A stretch of DNA of 64,000 nt from NS-11 sp036505795 (GTDB taxonomy: Bacteria > Nitrospirota > Nitrospiria > Nitrospirales > NS-4): the NCBI GenBank assembly GCA_036505795.1, contig DASXSU010000091.1, positions 10,063-74,062 on the forward strand. Direction: 5' to 3'. How positions within the stretch are numbered: the first letter of the stretch is position 1; the number at the start of each line of letters is the position of its first letter. Positions 34,257 through 42,577 of this stretch are shown here, one piece after another. The translations under genes and the position numbers were made by a program. Under the pieces are notes generated by a model. It made no database searches. It saw nothing but the letters and a program-made list of their open reading frames with translations, and was not told where the DNA came from.

Positions 34257-36224
34257 CTAGAATGAGTATTGCAGTCCGACGAGCACTAGCCGGTTTGGAC
34301 TAGGGATCAGATCTTGCTGGTGCTCGTTGCCTCCGGGCACAAAGGCGCGTTCGTTGAAAAGGTTGTAGACCGTGGCGGTCAGATCGAGATTCCGTAACCT
34401 GAAAATGTCTCGCCAGCGGAAGGTCAGCGTGGTTGCGTGTGAGGTGCCGGTGTTGCCGCCGGCAAGAGTCTTCCGCGAACCAAGAAACTGCGTGTCCACC
34501 GCGAAGGTGGTGTTCCGGCTCCATAGTGGAGTCACGACATCGACATAGAGGATATAGTACGGGCTGTCCACGCGGTGTGTACCGTTCTCATCCTTGGCGT
34601 TTTGCAGAACCCCGCCGAGGTGCACCATCCCGGCTGCCAACCAGCGTTTTCGCACATCCACTTCAAGCCCCCGGGCGGTAGATCTTCCCACATTCTGAAA
34701 AGAGACCAGATTGTCTCCGATACTTCGCTGCGCAATCAGATTATGGAAGGTGTAACTGAAGGCCGAGAGGGAAGCGGTGACTGCGAACGGGAAGGCATGG
34801 ACAATCACGGCCTCGTAGGTGGTGATCTCCTCGATTCTCAAGCTCGGGTTGGCCGCGATTGTGACGTTGTCGGTGTAGAACAACTCATAGGGCGTCGGTG
34901 TCCGGGAAGCGGTTCCATACAGGAGCTTCAGCGTCGTGCTCGGAAGGTGGCGGTCCACGAGCGCTACGCGGTGATTCACGGTGCCCCCCGAATCCTTGTA
35001 TTCGTCGAAGCGGACGCCGACTGTCAGATCGGTCAGTGATCCAAGGGCGATTTGGTCCTGAACAAACAGCCCATAGGTCCAGGTCGGGGTATTAATATCC
35101 AGCATCACACCGGTCGCATCAAACAGCCTCTGCCGCACGCGCAGGTCGCGCTCATAATCGCCGCCCGCCGTCAGACGGCTCCAGCTAGCGACGTCCCAGA
35201 AAAATTGCAGTTCGCTGCGGGTCCAGCTCGTCTGCAGTTGGTCCCGCAAATCTAACACGCCCACCGGCGGACCATTATCGATAAGGTAGTGCCCTTCATA
35301 TGTGTAATTATTAAGGGACGTCCGAAGCGTCAAACTCTTGGTGGAATCAATAGCGTGGTAATATCGGATGTCTGAAAACAAGTAGTCGTCCCGTGTGGAT
35401 GAGCCCTGCTGAGGAATCGTGGTGTAGGAGGCGGTGGGAATATCTTTCGTGCGGGTCGAGCCTGACAGGCTGACGGTCCACCCGCCATAGCGAAGTTTTG
35501 CGAATCCCAGCGTTGCGCGTTCTTTGTCGGCGTCGACAATGTCTGGAAGGCCCGGGGATTTGACAATGCCATCGCCGTGCGAACGGAAGATGAGACCCGA
35601 GGCGAGTAGATCCACCTCATCGCCGAATTTCTTCCCGTACGTCAGGACCGGGCGGAAGGTATCCTTGTTGCCGGCTTCCGCCTTCGCCGAGAGGCCGTGG
35701 AGATCCTCGCCGTCCTTGGTGATGATATTGATGGTCGCCAACAACGCGTCACTTCCATACAGTGTAGATCCCGGCCCCATGACAACTTCGATTTGACTCA
35801 CCGCCTCGATCGGAATCGGCAAGAGATAATCGACCAATGGCTGGTGATAGGCAGGGTCATTTACCCGGTACCCGTCCACTAACAACAGCACCCGGGTGCT
35901 GAAATCACCAGGAATCGAGAAGCCGCGAACGCCAAGGTTCAGATAGTTGCGATCATTGCGAATGTACATCCCGGCGACGCTGCGTAAGGCTTCGGCCAGG
36001 GTGCGATATCCGAATTCTGCAATTTCGCGCTGAGTAATCACCGTTGTGGTGGCCGGGGAGTCGCTGGATTTTTGCGGACGCAGCGTGGCGGTGGTGACTT
36101 CCATGTCCATCAGTTGGCGGAATTCGGTCAGATTGGGACGAGATGGGTCTGCGGCTTCGGCGGCCGGGCAGGTCGAAGACAGGCCAGAAGCCAGCACCCA
36201 GAGTCCGATCGTCCAGCGTTTCAC
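34257..36224 (-). CDS. TonB-dependent outer-membrane receptor
   Basis: 655 aa from GTG 36224, which gives the signal peptide KRWTIGLWVLASGLSS ending near AAEA. The mature N-terminus is followed by the plug domain (TVITQREIAEFGYRTLAEAL, VRGFSIPGDFSTRVLLLVDG, IEVVMGPGSTLYGSDALLATINII) and a 22-strand-type beta barrel ending in the aromatic terminus LVGLQYSF. No TonB box is certain. Substrate unknown; no siderophore, haem or cobalamin genes are adjacent. The longer frame from GTG 36293 would bury the signal peptide. Confidence 0.88.
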   Translation of the reverse strand: MKRWTIGLWVLASGLSSTCPAAEAADPSRPNLTEFRQLMDMEVTTATLRPQKSSDSPATTTVITQREIAEFGYRTLAEALRSVAGMYIRNDRNYLNLGVRGFSIPGDFSTRVLLLVDGYRVNDPAYHQPLVDYLLPIPIEAVSQIEVVMGPGSTLYGSDALLATINIITKDGEDLHGLSAKAEAGNKDTFRPVLTYGKKFGDEVDLLASGLIFRSHGDGIVKSPGLPDIVDADKERATLGFAKLRYGGWTVSLSGSTRTKDIPTASYTTIPQQGSSTRDDYLFSDIRYYHAIDSTKSLTLRTSLNNYTYEGHYLIDNGPPVGVLDLRDQLQTSWTRSELQFFWDVASWSRLTAGGDYERDLRVRQRLFDATGVMLDINTPTWTYGLFVQDQIALGSLTDLTVGVRFDEYKDSGGTVNHRVALVDRHLPSTTLKLLYGTASRTPTPYELFYTDNVTIAANPSLRIEEITTYEAVIVHAFPFAVTASLSAFSYTFHNLIAQRSIGDNLVSFQNVGRSTARGLEVDVRKRWLAAGMVHLGGVLQNAKDENGTHRVDSPYYILYVDVVTPLWSRNTTFAVDTQFLGSRKTLAGGNTGTSHATTLTFRWRDIFRLRNLDLTATVYNLFNERAFVPGGNEHQQDLIPSPNRLVLVGLQYSF

Positions 36225-36412
36225 GCCACTGCTCTCGTACCCACCATTCGTTTGATGGCTTGCCTTGGCTCGCGCTGTCAAAGCCAAGAGCACTGTACCG
36301 CAATTTATTGTAATCGTCTGTCAGGGAAAACCTGACAAGACCGATTGCTTCTCGGACCACAAGATCATAAGCTTTGAGGCCTGTGGCGACACAGGCCGGA
36401 GATGCGCGAACG

Positions 36413-37066
36413 ATGCAGAAACCAGCTCCGACCCAATACCCCGTCCATGATCTGATTGAGCGACGGTGGAGTCCTAGAGCTTTTGCAGACCGCGCGGTCC
36501 CTGCAGAGGAGCTTTGCCGCATTTTCGAAGCCGCTCGATGGGCGCCGTCTAGCGCCAACGAACAGCCATGGAGCTTTGTATTGACGACAAAGGAAGTCAA
36601 GACAGACTACGATCGGCTGTTCAGCTGCCTGCACCCTGGAAACCAGCTCTGGGCGGGGCAGGCGCCGGTGTTGATGCTGAGTATTGCGAAACTCAACTTT
36701 GACGAAGATCAGTCACCGAATCGGCATGCGTTTCATGACGTCGGGATGGCAGTAGAGAATCTGATCCTGCAGGCGTTGACGCAGGGCATATTCGTGCACC
36801 AGATGGCAGGTTTTGAAGTGGAAAAGGCGCGAGACTTACTCAATCTTCCGGCTGGGCATGAACCGGTCGCGATGATTGCGCTCGGGTATCTCGGCGACCC
36901 GAATACGCTGCCGGAGGAATTACGTCGTCGCGAAGGTGCATTGCGCACGAGGAGACCGATAACAGAGTTTGTCCATGCGGGACGATGGGGGCAGTCGTTA
37001 TCCCCGCTTAACGTCTCGGCGCTCCCCGGTAACCCGCCTGTCACACGGGCCGGCGGCCCTGAATGA
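36413..37066 (+). CDS. Nitroreductase family protein
   Basis: FMN-dependent NAD(P)H oxidoreductase fold. LIERRWSPRAFADRAVP and AARWAPSSANEQPWSFVL carry the FMN phosphate-binding Arg/Ser residues; VEDV-like VGMAVENLILQALTQGI and IALGYLGD follow. 217 aa from ATG 36413, preceded by GGAG; the open frame extends upstream to 36374 but without a Shine-Dalgarno. Physiological substrate unknown. Its last 26 nt overlap the convergent small membrane-protein gene. Confidence 0.88.
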   Translation: MQKPAPTQYPVHDLIERRWSPRAFADRAVPAEELCRIFEAARWAPSSANEQPWSFVLTTKEVKTDYDRLFSCLHPGNQLWAGQAPVLMLSIAKLNFDEDQSPNRHAFHDVGMAVENLILQALTQGIFVHQMAGFEVEKARDLLNLPAGHEPVAMIALGYLGDPNTLPEELRRREGALRTRRPITEFVHAGRWGQSLSPLNVSALPGNPPVTRAGGPE

Positions 37067-37190
37067 TTCGTATCAAGAGGACTGCCACAGCGATGATCAG
37101 AAGAATATGGATGTATCCCCCCAGCGTGTAAGACGAAACAAGCCCGAGGGCCCACAGCACCAAGAGGATCACAAAGATTGTCCACAACAT
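37041..37190 (-). CDS. Lmo0937-family small membrane protein
   Basis: 49 aa: a hydrophobic helix (LWTIFVILLVLWALGLVSS), a short turn (YTLGGYIH) and a second helix (ILLIIAVAVLLIRII), ending RRPV, the typical lmo0937/DUF5670 layout. ATG 37190 has the Shine-Dalgarno GGAGGGAGC. The frame upstream to 37244 is not used. Function unknown; such proteins are often stress-induced. Confidence 0.8.
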   Translation of the reverse strand: MLWTIFVILLVLWALGLVSSYTLGGYIHILLIIAVAVLLIRIIQGRRPV

Positions 37191-37267
37191 GTTCTGCTCC
37201 CTCCGCAAGGTTAAAGGGCTGCAGTATACCACGTCAGGAGGCAAAGGCTCCTCAGGGTATCGAACCT

Positions 37268-37717
37268 CTATTGAGGAGACTTTTCGGGAGGTCCTTGATA
37301 GGGAACAGTTGGAGATGTACGCCGTAAAACAGGCCCAGACACAGCGCCCCAGGAGCCGTCATATCGCCACTGACGGGCAATACCTCCTGAATCATAGGTA
37401 ATCGTCACGTGATCGCCAGATCCTCGAAATCGCCACTCAGCTACGGCGTCTCCGTTGGTAAACAGGGTGAGCTGTTGCGGGCGTCCGTTTTCTCGGATGT
37501 GTTGTTTCCGCGTCTGGCCAAGAGACCGATTAAACTGATCCCCCAGGCAGCGGGAGTCTGTGGCAGGACAGAAAACCGATAGCCCGAACACGACATAATC
37601 GGCATGGGTTTGCCCCGACTCTGCGGGAGGTGGCACGGTATATGACCTACAGCCATAGATCGCCATTAGGACGAGCGTCAGCGTCAGTAAGGTCAGGTAT
37701 CTTGTTTGCATGGTCAT
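37268..37717 (-). CDS. Hypothetical lipoprotein
   Basis: 149 aa. Signal peptide with the hydrophobic core LTLLTLTLVLMAIYG and a lipobox-like AIYGC placing the acylated Cys at about residue 23. The mature part has CPATDSRCLGDQFNRSLGQ and a C-terminal beta-rich segment (VTITYDSGGIARQWRYDGSW). Not recognised beyond that. It is divergent from the 37929 gene. Confidence 0.65.
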   Translation of the reverse strand: MTMQTRYLTLLTLTLVLMAIYGCRSYTVPPPAESGQTHADYVVFGLSVFCPATDSRCLGDQFNRSLGQTRKQHIRENGRPQQLTLFTNGDAVAEWRFRGSGDHVTITYDSGGIARQWRYDGSWGAVSGPVLRRTSPTVPYQGPPEKSPQ

Positions 37718-37761
37718 TAGTAGACTTTTCGGAGGAATTTCATACTTTTATGAGCCCGCCC

Positions 37762-37801
37762 TCGACTTAAGTCGACTTACTCAAGGGCGCGATCTGCCCT
37801 T
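37762..37801. promoter_or_regulatory. Palindrome plus hairpin in a divergent promoter region
   Basis: TCGACTTAAGTCGA (37762-37775) is a perfect 14-bp palindrome. Just downstream AAGGGC (37783-37788) pairs with GCCCTT (37796-37801). Both lie between the divergent lipoprotein and 37929 genes, so the palindrome is a plausible operator and the hairpin a possible terminator or operator. Confidence 0.4.
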
Positions 37802-37858
37802 AAATGGTATAACTACGTACATTATATCGGTTTTTCCGCGTACAATCGTTCAATCGCG

Positions 37859-37887
37859 TTGACACCAGGTTCCTGATAGGCCATAAT
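37859..37887 (+). promoter_or_regulatory. Strong promoter of the 37929 gene
   Basis: TTGACA (37859-37864), 17-nt spacer, CATAAT (37882-37887), about 40 nt before ATG 37929. One of the best sigma70-type promoters in the window. Confidence 0.6.
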
Positions 37888-37928
37888 ACCAACTAGGTAT
37901 TTAGTAGTAATAATCGAGAGGCGCGCTT

Positions 37929-38702
37929 ATGACCTGGTTGTTTCCCATCCAACTTCACACTGAATTCCTGCCGTATCTGCTCGGGGTCTTGGGCCTGCTG
38001 ATGACCTGGGAATTACATGATATCGAACTGCGGGCGGGTCGGATTAAGCCCCGCGCAGCGCGAACCATCCGGAAATGGGTCAAAAGTCACGGCGGCATCC
38101 GCATGTACATTATTGCGACTCCGATTGATACGAATACGTGCGAGATTTGCCGGCAGGCTCGAGGAAAGGTCTTCTCATCAGCGCAGAGAAACAAGAAAGG
38201 CTTTCGACCCATGGCGACGCTCTGCGTCAATCCTGCCGGGTGTCGGTGTGAACTTGTCGGCTTGATTGGGAACTGGCCCGAGGCCGAGCGGCTCTCAAAG
38301 ACTCTGAGGGAATCCGAGGAGCCGCCTACTTTATCTGAAGTTGAAATGATTCAACTCGCGTCATCGGCGGGCTCTCTGCCAGGCGGGCCGGATCGCCTGG
38401 GCTTATATTTGTTGGAAGCATTACAGTCAGAAGGAACCAATCCCAATTTTTCGATGTCACGGTACCGGTCGCTGATCTGTCAGGCCCTTGACGGCACTCA
38501 GCACCCCTATATCGTTCCGGCGTACTTGAGGTTGAGCGATCTCTTGGAGCGCGGGAGCAATCTGTCAGCGGCGCTCAGCGTCGTCGATGAATTCCTCACT
38601 GTAGCAAAAACAGGCCTCGGTCCGCATGCGCCGACTCGTCTTCAAACCAAGGTCATGACCATTCGCAGGTGGCGTCTCTTGAAACGCTTGAAGAGTCAGT
38701 AA
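37929..38702 (+). CDS. Hypothetical membrane-anchored protein with phage-head-morphogenesis-like Cys/His motif
   Basis: 257 aa. One N-terminal membrane helix (FLPYLLGVLGLLMTWEL). Residues about 55-115 read IIATPIDTNTCEICRQARGK then NPAGCRCELVG. The D-x-x-T-C-x-x-C ... G-K-V-F ... C-R-C spacing resembles the conserved motif of phage Mu gpF/SPP1 gp7 head-morphogenesis domains. The C-terminal 120 residues are helical, possibly repeat-like. No phage genes surround it, so this may be a domesticated domain or a coincidental zinc site. Confidence 0.6.
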   Translation: MTWLFPIQLHTEFLPYLLGVLGLLMTWELHDIELRAGRIKPRAARTIRKWVKSHGGIRMYIIATPIDTNTCEICRQARGKVFSSAQRNKKGFRPMATLCVNPAGCRCELVGLIGNWPEAERLSKTLRESEEPPTLSEVEMIQLASSAGSLPGGPDRLGLYLLEALQSEGTNPNFSMSRYRSLICQALDGTQHPYIVPAYLRLSDLLERGSNLSAALSVVDEFLTVAKTGLGPHAPTRLQTKVMTIRRWRLLKRLKSQ

Positions 38703-38925
38703 CTCCTTCCTGAACGGCCTCCGCCAATGTCAACGAGGGTCGGACGTTCGCTAGCGGGTATTCCACTACAGTGTGGCGTGCGCGCCACAGGGTAGGCCAT
38801 CTCTCCTACGTAATAGCCGCCTCAGACCGCTTTAGACCGCTAGCATCAGGATATTTACTCTTGAGAGGCTCGGTACAATTCTTGCTGTCTCTTACTGTAA
38901 AATAACTTTACCGGGAGGTCTGGTC

Positions 38926-39168
38926 ATGGAGGAACAGGGTGGATCGGCAGTTCGCGCAATTGCGCTTCTCGTCATCGGCGGGGCCGTCCTTGGAGCCGCG
39001 GCCGGGTTGATATACGCGCCAAAGACGGGCCGGGAAAACCGAAAGGAACTTACGCAGTATGCAAACAAGGTACGCAAGGAAGTCGCCGGCGTCGCACACC
39101 GAACGAAGGCGAGCTTCGAAGTAGCTTTCGAGAAGGGGCGGGCCTTGCTCGAATCTCCAAGCGCGTAG
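38926..39168 (+). CDS. YtxH-like membrane protein
   Basis: 80 aa. One glycine-rich transmembrane helix (IALLVIGGAVLGAAAGLIYAP) followed by the YtxH-type KTGRENRKELTQYANKVRKE and an amphipathic helix. The Shine-Dalgarno GGGAGG precedes ATG 38926. The family is linked to general stress in Bacillus; its role here is unknown. Confidence 0.75.
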   Translation: MEEQGGSAVRAIALLVIGGAVLGAAAGLIYAPKTGRENRKELTQYANKVRKEVAGVAHRTKASFEVAFEKGRALLESPSA

Positions 39169-39200
39169 CCTCCCGAAACAAGCGAGTCTTTAGGCTGATA

Positions 39201-39236
39201 GACGGACGCGCAATTGCAGCGCGAACGGCGTCCGTC
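39201..39236 (+). terminator. Terminator after the YtxH-like gene
   Basis: GACGGACGC (39201-39209) pairs perfectly with GCGTCCGTC (39228-39236); a smaller GCGC pair lies inside the loop. Followed by CTTCTCTCTT. Confidence 0.55.
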
Positions 39237-39300
39237 CTTCTCTCTTCCGAAGTGAGGCCCAAGATTGTGGTCAGGCCTCATGCCTAGGCGGCTTTTGCAC

Positions 39301-39329
39301 TTGACCCCCCACCGAGTTTTCAGTAAAAT
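39301..39329 (+). promoter_or_regulatory. fusA promoter
   Basis: TTGACC (39301-39306), 17-nt spacer, TAAAAT (39324-39329). This predicts a leader of about 130 nt before ATG 39466, containing the small hairpin CCACG-CTTC-CGTGG. Confidence 0.6.
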
Positions 39330-39465
39330 GAACCGTTAGTCGCTTGCACTGATCCCTGCCATCCTTTTCCATATTCCCACGCTTCCGTGGCACTAAGAGG
39401 GAAAACAGAAGGCAAGTAAGGGTTTCGCAACGTGCGTCGCAAAAGTAAAGGTAAGGTTACCGGAC

Positions 39466-41550
39466 ATGGCGAGGTCACACGAACTTAGCAAACTCAGAAA
39501 TATCGGGATCATGGCTCACATCGACGCCGGGAAAACGACCACGACCGAGCGGATACTGTATTACACCGGTGTGGCCCATAAGATTGGTGAGGTGCACGAC
39601 GGCGCCACGGTCATGGACTACATGGATCAGGAAAGGGAGCGTGGTATCACGATCACCTCTGCTGCCACGACCTGCGAATGGCGCAAGCATCGCATCAATA
39701 TTATTGACACGCCCGGGCACGTAGACTTCACCATCGAGGTCGAGCGCTCCCTGCGCGTATTGGACGGAGCCGTAGCCGTATTCGACGCGGTACAGGGTGT
39801 AGAGCCTCAGTCCGAGACGGTCTGGCGCCAGGCGGACCGGTACAAAGTCCCGCGCATCGTCTTCATCAATAAGATGGACCGCATGGGCGCCGATTTCTTC
39901 ATGAGCGTCAAAAGCATCGTGGACCGCTTAGGCGCCAATCCGGTCCCCATCCAGCTTCCCATCGGTCGCGAGGGAGAGTTCAAAGGCCACATTGATCTCA
40001 TCGCGATGAAGGCGATCACTTTCAAGGACGAGACCAAAGGCGCAAAGTACGATGTTGAAGAAATTCCGGCCGATCTCCGCGAGCAGGCCCAGGCGTATAG
40101 AGAGAAAATGATCGAAGCGGTCGCCGAGTTTGACGACACGATCATGGAAAAATATCTGAACGGCAAGGAACTGAGTGAAGAGGAAATCCGGCGATGTATT
40201 CGCAATGGCACGATTGCGCGGAAGATTACTCCGGTCTTGACCGGCGCGGCCTTTAAAAACAAGGGCGTCCAGCACTTGCTTGACGCAGTGGTGGATTACC
40301 TGCCGTCGCCCATGGACATTCTGCCGGTGCAAGGATTCAGCCTCGACGGCCTGAAAACCATCGAGCGAAAACCTTCCGATAGTGAGCCGCTTGCAGCCAT
40401 CGCCTTTAAGATGCTGAACGACTCGCATATCGGCCAGTTGACCTTCGTGCGGGTGTATTCCGGAACGATGCAGCAGGGCATGAACCTGTACAACGCAACC
40501 AAAGACAAGTCAGAGCGGGCCAGCCGTCTGGTGAAGATGCATGCCGACAAACGCGAAGAAATCGATGCCGTCTATGCGGGCGAGATCGCGGCGGTCGTGG
40601 GGATGAAGTTCGCCACCACGGGTGACACCTTATGCGACGAGAAACACCCCATCATGTTGGAAGTGATGAAGTTCCCGGAGCCGGTCATTTCCATGGCGAT
40701 TGAGCCCAAGACGAAACAAGATCAAGAGAAGATGGGATATGCCTTAAATCGTCTCGCCCTGGAAGACCCTACCTTCAAAGTCAAGACCGAGGAGGAAACC
40801 GGCGAAGTGGTCATTTCCGGCATGGGTGAGCTCCATCTGGAAATCCTTGTGGACCGGTTGAAACGCGAATTCAAAGTGGAGGCGAACACCGGGGCGCCCG
40901 AAGTCTCTTACCGCGAAGCCATTACCGCCGAAGCCGAGGCTGAAGGCAAGCATATCAAGCAAAGCGGAGGCCGGGGGCAATATGGTCACGCGGTGTTGAC
41001 CGTCAAGCCGGGCGAGGCCGGTACAGGCCTGGTCTTTGAAAATGACATCCGCGGCGGCGCCATCCCCAGAGAGTTTATTCCGGCGATCGAGAAGGGCGTG
41101 GAGGAAGGAATCACAGCGGGTCCGCTCGCAGGCTTTCCGCTCCTGGATATCGAGGTGCACCTCATCGACGGGTCTTACCACGATGTGGACTCGAATGAGA
41201 TGGCATTCAAGATTGCGGGCAACATGGCGTTTAAAGCCGCGGTATTGCGAGCCAAGCCGCAGCTATTGGAGCCGATCATGCGCGTCGAGGTCGTGACGCC
41301 GAATGAATTCACCGGCGACGTGATCGGAGATCTCAATTCGCGGCGAGGGCAGATCGTGGGCATGAACACCCGCGCGACGGCGACGGCGGTGGAAGCGCTC
41401 GTCCCGCTTGCGACAATGTTCGGCTATGCCACAGTCGTCCGCTCTAAGACGCAGGGCCGGGCGACGTTCACCATGGAATTTAAGGAATATCAGGCTTGTC
41501 CTAAGTCGGTACAGGAGGCGATTATCGCCAAGTACACCGGCAAGGAATAA
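39466..41550 (+). CDS. fusA: Translation elongation factor G
   Basis: GTPase that drives translocation. G1 AHIDAGKTTTTE, G2 RGITITSAATT, G3 DTPGHVDF, G4 NKMDR; domain IV contains QSGGRGQYGHAV and the C-terminus is normal. 694 aa. It is alone here rather than within the usual rpsL-rpsG-fusA-tuf operon. It has its own promoter and a 5' leader of about 130 nt; a Shine-Dalgarno-like AAGG precedes ATG 39466. It may be the sole or a second EF-G copy. Confidence 0.97.
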   Translation: MARSHELSKLRNIGIMAHIDAGKTTTTERILYYTGVAHKIGEVHDGATVMDYMDQERERGITITSAATTCEWRKHRINIIDTPGHVDFTIEVERSLRVLDGAVAVFDAVQGVEPQSETVWRQADRYKVPRIVFINKMDRMGADFFMSVKSIVDRLGANPVPIQLPIGREGEFKGHIDLIAMKAITFKDETKGAKYDVEEIPADLREQAQAYREKMIEAVAEFDDTIMEKYLNGKELSEEEIRRCIRNGTIARKITPVLTGAAFKNKGVQHLLDAVVDYLPSPMDILPVQGFSLDGLKTIERKPSDSEPLAAIAFKMLNDSHIGQLTFVRVYSGTMQQGMNLYNATKDKSERASRLVKMHADKREEIDAVYAGEIAAVVGMKFATTGDTLCDEKHPIMLEVMKFPEPVISMAIEPKTKQDQEKMGYALNRLALEDPTFKVKTEEETGEVVISGMGELHLEILVDRLKREFKVEANTGAPEVSYREAITAEAEAEGKHIKQSGGRGQYGHAVLTVKPGEAGTGLVFENDIRGGAIPREFIPAIEKGVEEGITAGPLAGFPLLDIEVHLIDGSYHDVDSNEMAFKIAGNMAFKAAVLRAKPQLLEPIMRVEVVTPNEFTGDVIGDLNSRRGQIVGMNTRATATAVEALVPLATMFGYATVVRSKTQGRATFTMEFKEYQACPKSVQEAIIAKYTGKE

Positions 41551-41576
41551 GTTCTCCTGGCTCGTACTCGCCTTCA

Positions 41577-41605
41577 TTGAAACTCCGTCGCGCGCAGTCT
41601 ACAAT
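41577..41605 (+). promoter_or_regulatory. pdhA promoter (leaderless)
   Basis: TTGAAA (41577-41582), exactly 17 nt, TACAAT (41600-41605). The predicted +1 is 41612, the first base of the GTG start codon. Confidence 0.5.
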
Positions 41606-41611
41606 AAGTTT

Positions 41612-42577
41612 GTGGATCGGGTCCTTCTTCTAAATCTCTACAAACAGATGCTGCTGATCCGCCGCTTTGAGGAGCGCACTGCGGAGATGTACGCTCTTGG
41701 GAAGATCGGCGGTTTTTGCCATCTTTATATCGGGGAGGAGGCGGTGGCGGTCGGCGCCATCGATGTCCTCCGATCCGATGACTATGTCTTCTCCTCCTAT
41801 CGCGATCATGGTCATTGCCTGGCCAGGGGGTCCGATCCCAAAGCGGTCATGGCGGAACTCTTCGGCCGCAGCACCGGTTTGTGTGGAGGCAAGGGCGGCT
41901 CGATGCACCTCATCGACATCGAGCGCCGCTTCATGGGGGGCTACGCCATCGTCGGCGGCCATCTCCCGCTGGCGGCCGGCGCGGCGTTCGCCGTGAACTA
42001 TCGCGGCGGTGATCAGGTCGTCCTCTGCTTTTTCGGAGAAGGCGCGGTCCCGAGCGGCGCCTGCCACGAGACTCTCAATCTCGCTGCAATGTGGAAACTG
42101 CCCGTCCTCTTTCTCTGCGAGAACAACCGTTACGGGATGGGCACTCCGGTCGAGCGGTCGGTGGCTCTGTACACCGATGTGTCGAAAAATGCCATTGCCT
42201 ACGGGATTGAGTCCGCGTGTGTGGATGGGATGGACGTATTGGCCGTGCGCGACGCGACACTCAAGGCCGTCGACAAAATGCGGACCGACAAGCGCCCCTA
42301 TTTCCTCGAGGCCTTAACCTACCGCTTCCTCGGACATTCGATGGCTGACCCAGCGCACGGGCATTATCGTGCGAAGAGCGAAGTGGATGAGGCGAAAAAG
42401 CGCGATCCGCTGCTTGTCCTCAAGATCAAACTCTTAGGCGAGCGAGCGGCGACTGAAGCGGATTTTGCGACCATTGAAGCGGAGGTCAAGAAAATCGTAG
42501 ATGAGGCTGTGGACTTTGCCGAGAAGAGTCCCGCGCCCTCCCTTGAAGCCTTGTCAGAGGACGTCTACACCATATGA
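41612..42577 (+). CDS. pdhA: Pyruvate dehydrogenase E1 component, alpha subunit
   Basis: Thiamine-diphosphate-dependent decarboxylation of pyruvate (or another 2-oxoacid). MLLIRRFEERTAEMYALGKIGGFCHLYIGEEAVAVG is the family start region; the TPP motif is GEGAVPSGACHETLNLA ending in ENN; the phosphorylation-loop equivalent is YRFLGHSMADP. The 321-aa length and Gly-rich GLCGGKGGSMH loop fit the PdhA type. GTG 41612 is chosen: it gives the normal N-terminus and coincides with the predicted transcript start. The frame continues into fusA only by chance. Confidence 0.9.
   Translation: MDRVLLLNLYKQMLLIRRFEERTAEMYALGKIGGFCHLYIGEEAVAVGAIDVLRSDDYVFSSYRDHGHCLARGSDPKAVMAELFGRSTGLCGGKGGSMHLIDIERRFMGGYAIVGGHLPLAAGAAFAVNYRGGDQVVLCFFGEGAVPSGACHETLNLAAMWKLPVLFLCENNRYGMGTPVERSVALYTDVSKNAIAYGIESACVDGMDVLAVRDATLKAVDKMRTDKRPYFLEALTYRFLGHSMADPAHGHYRAKSEVDEAKKRDPLLVLKIKLLGERAATEADFATIEAEVKKIVDEAVDFAEKSPAPSLEALSEDVYTI

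Noticed and set aside
38703..38925. Short direct repeat AGACCGCT and GC palindrome upstream of the YtxH-like gene
   Set aside because: Too short and lacking a promoter with correct spacing to call a regulatory site.
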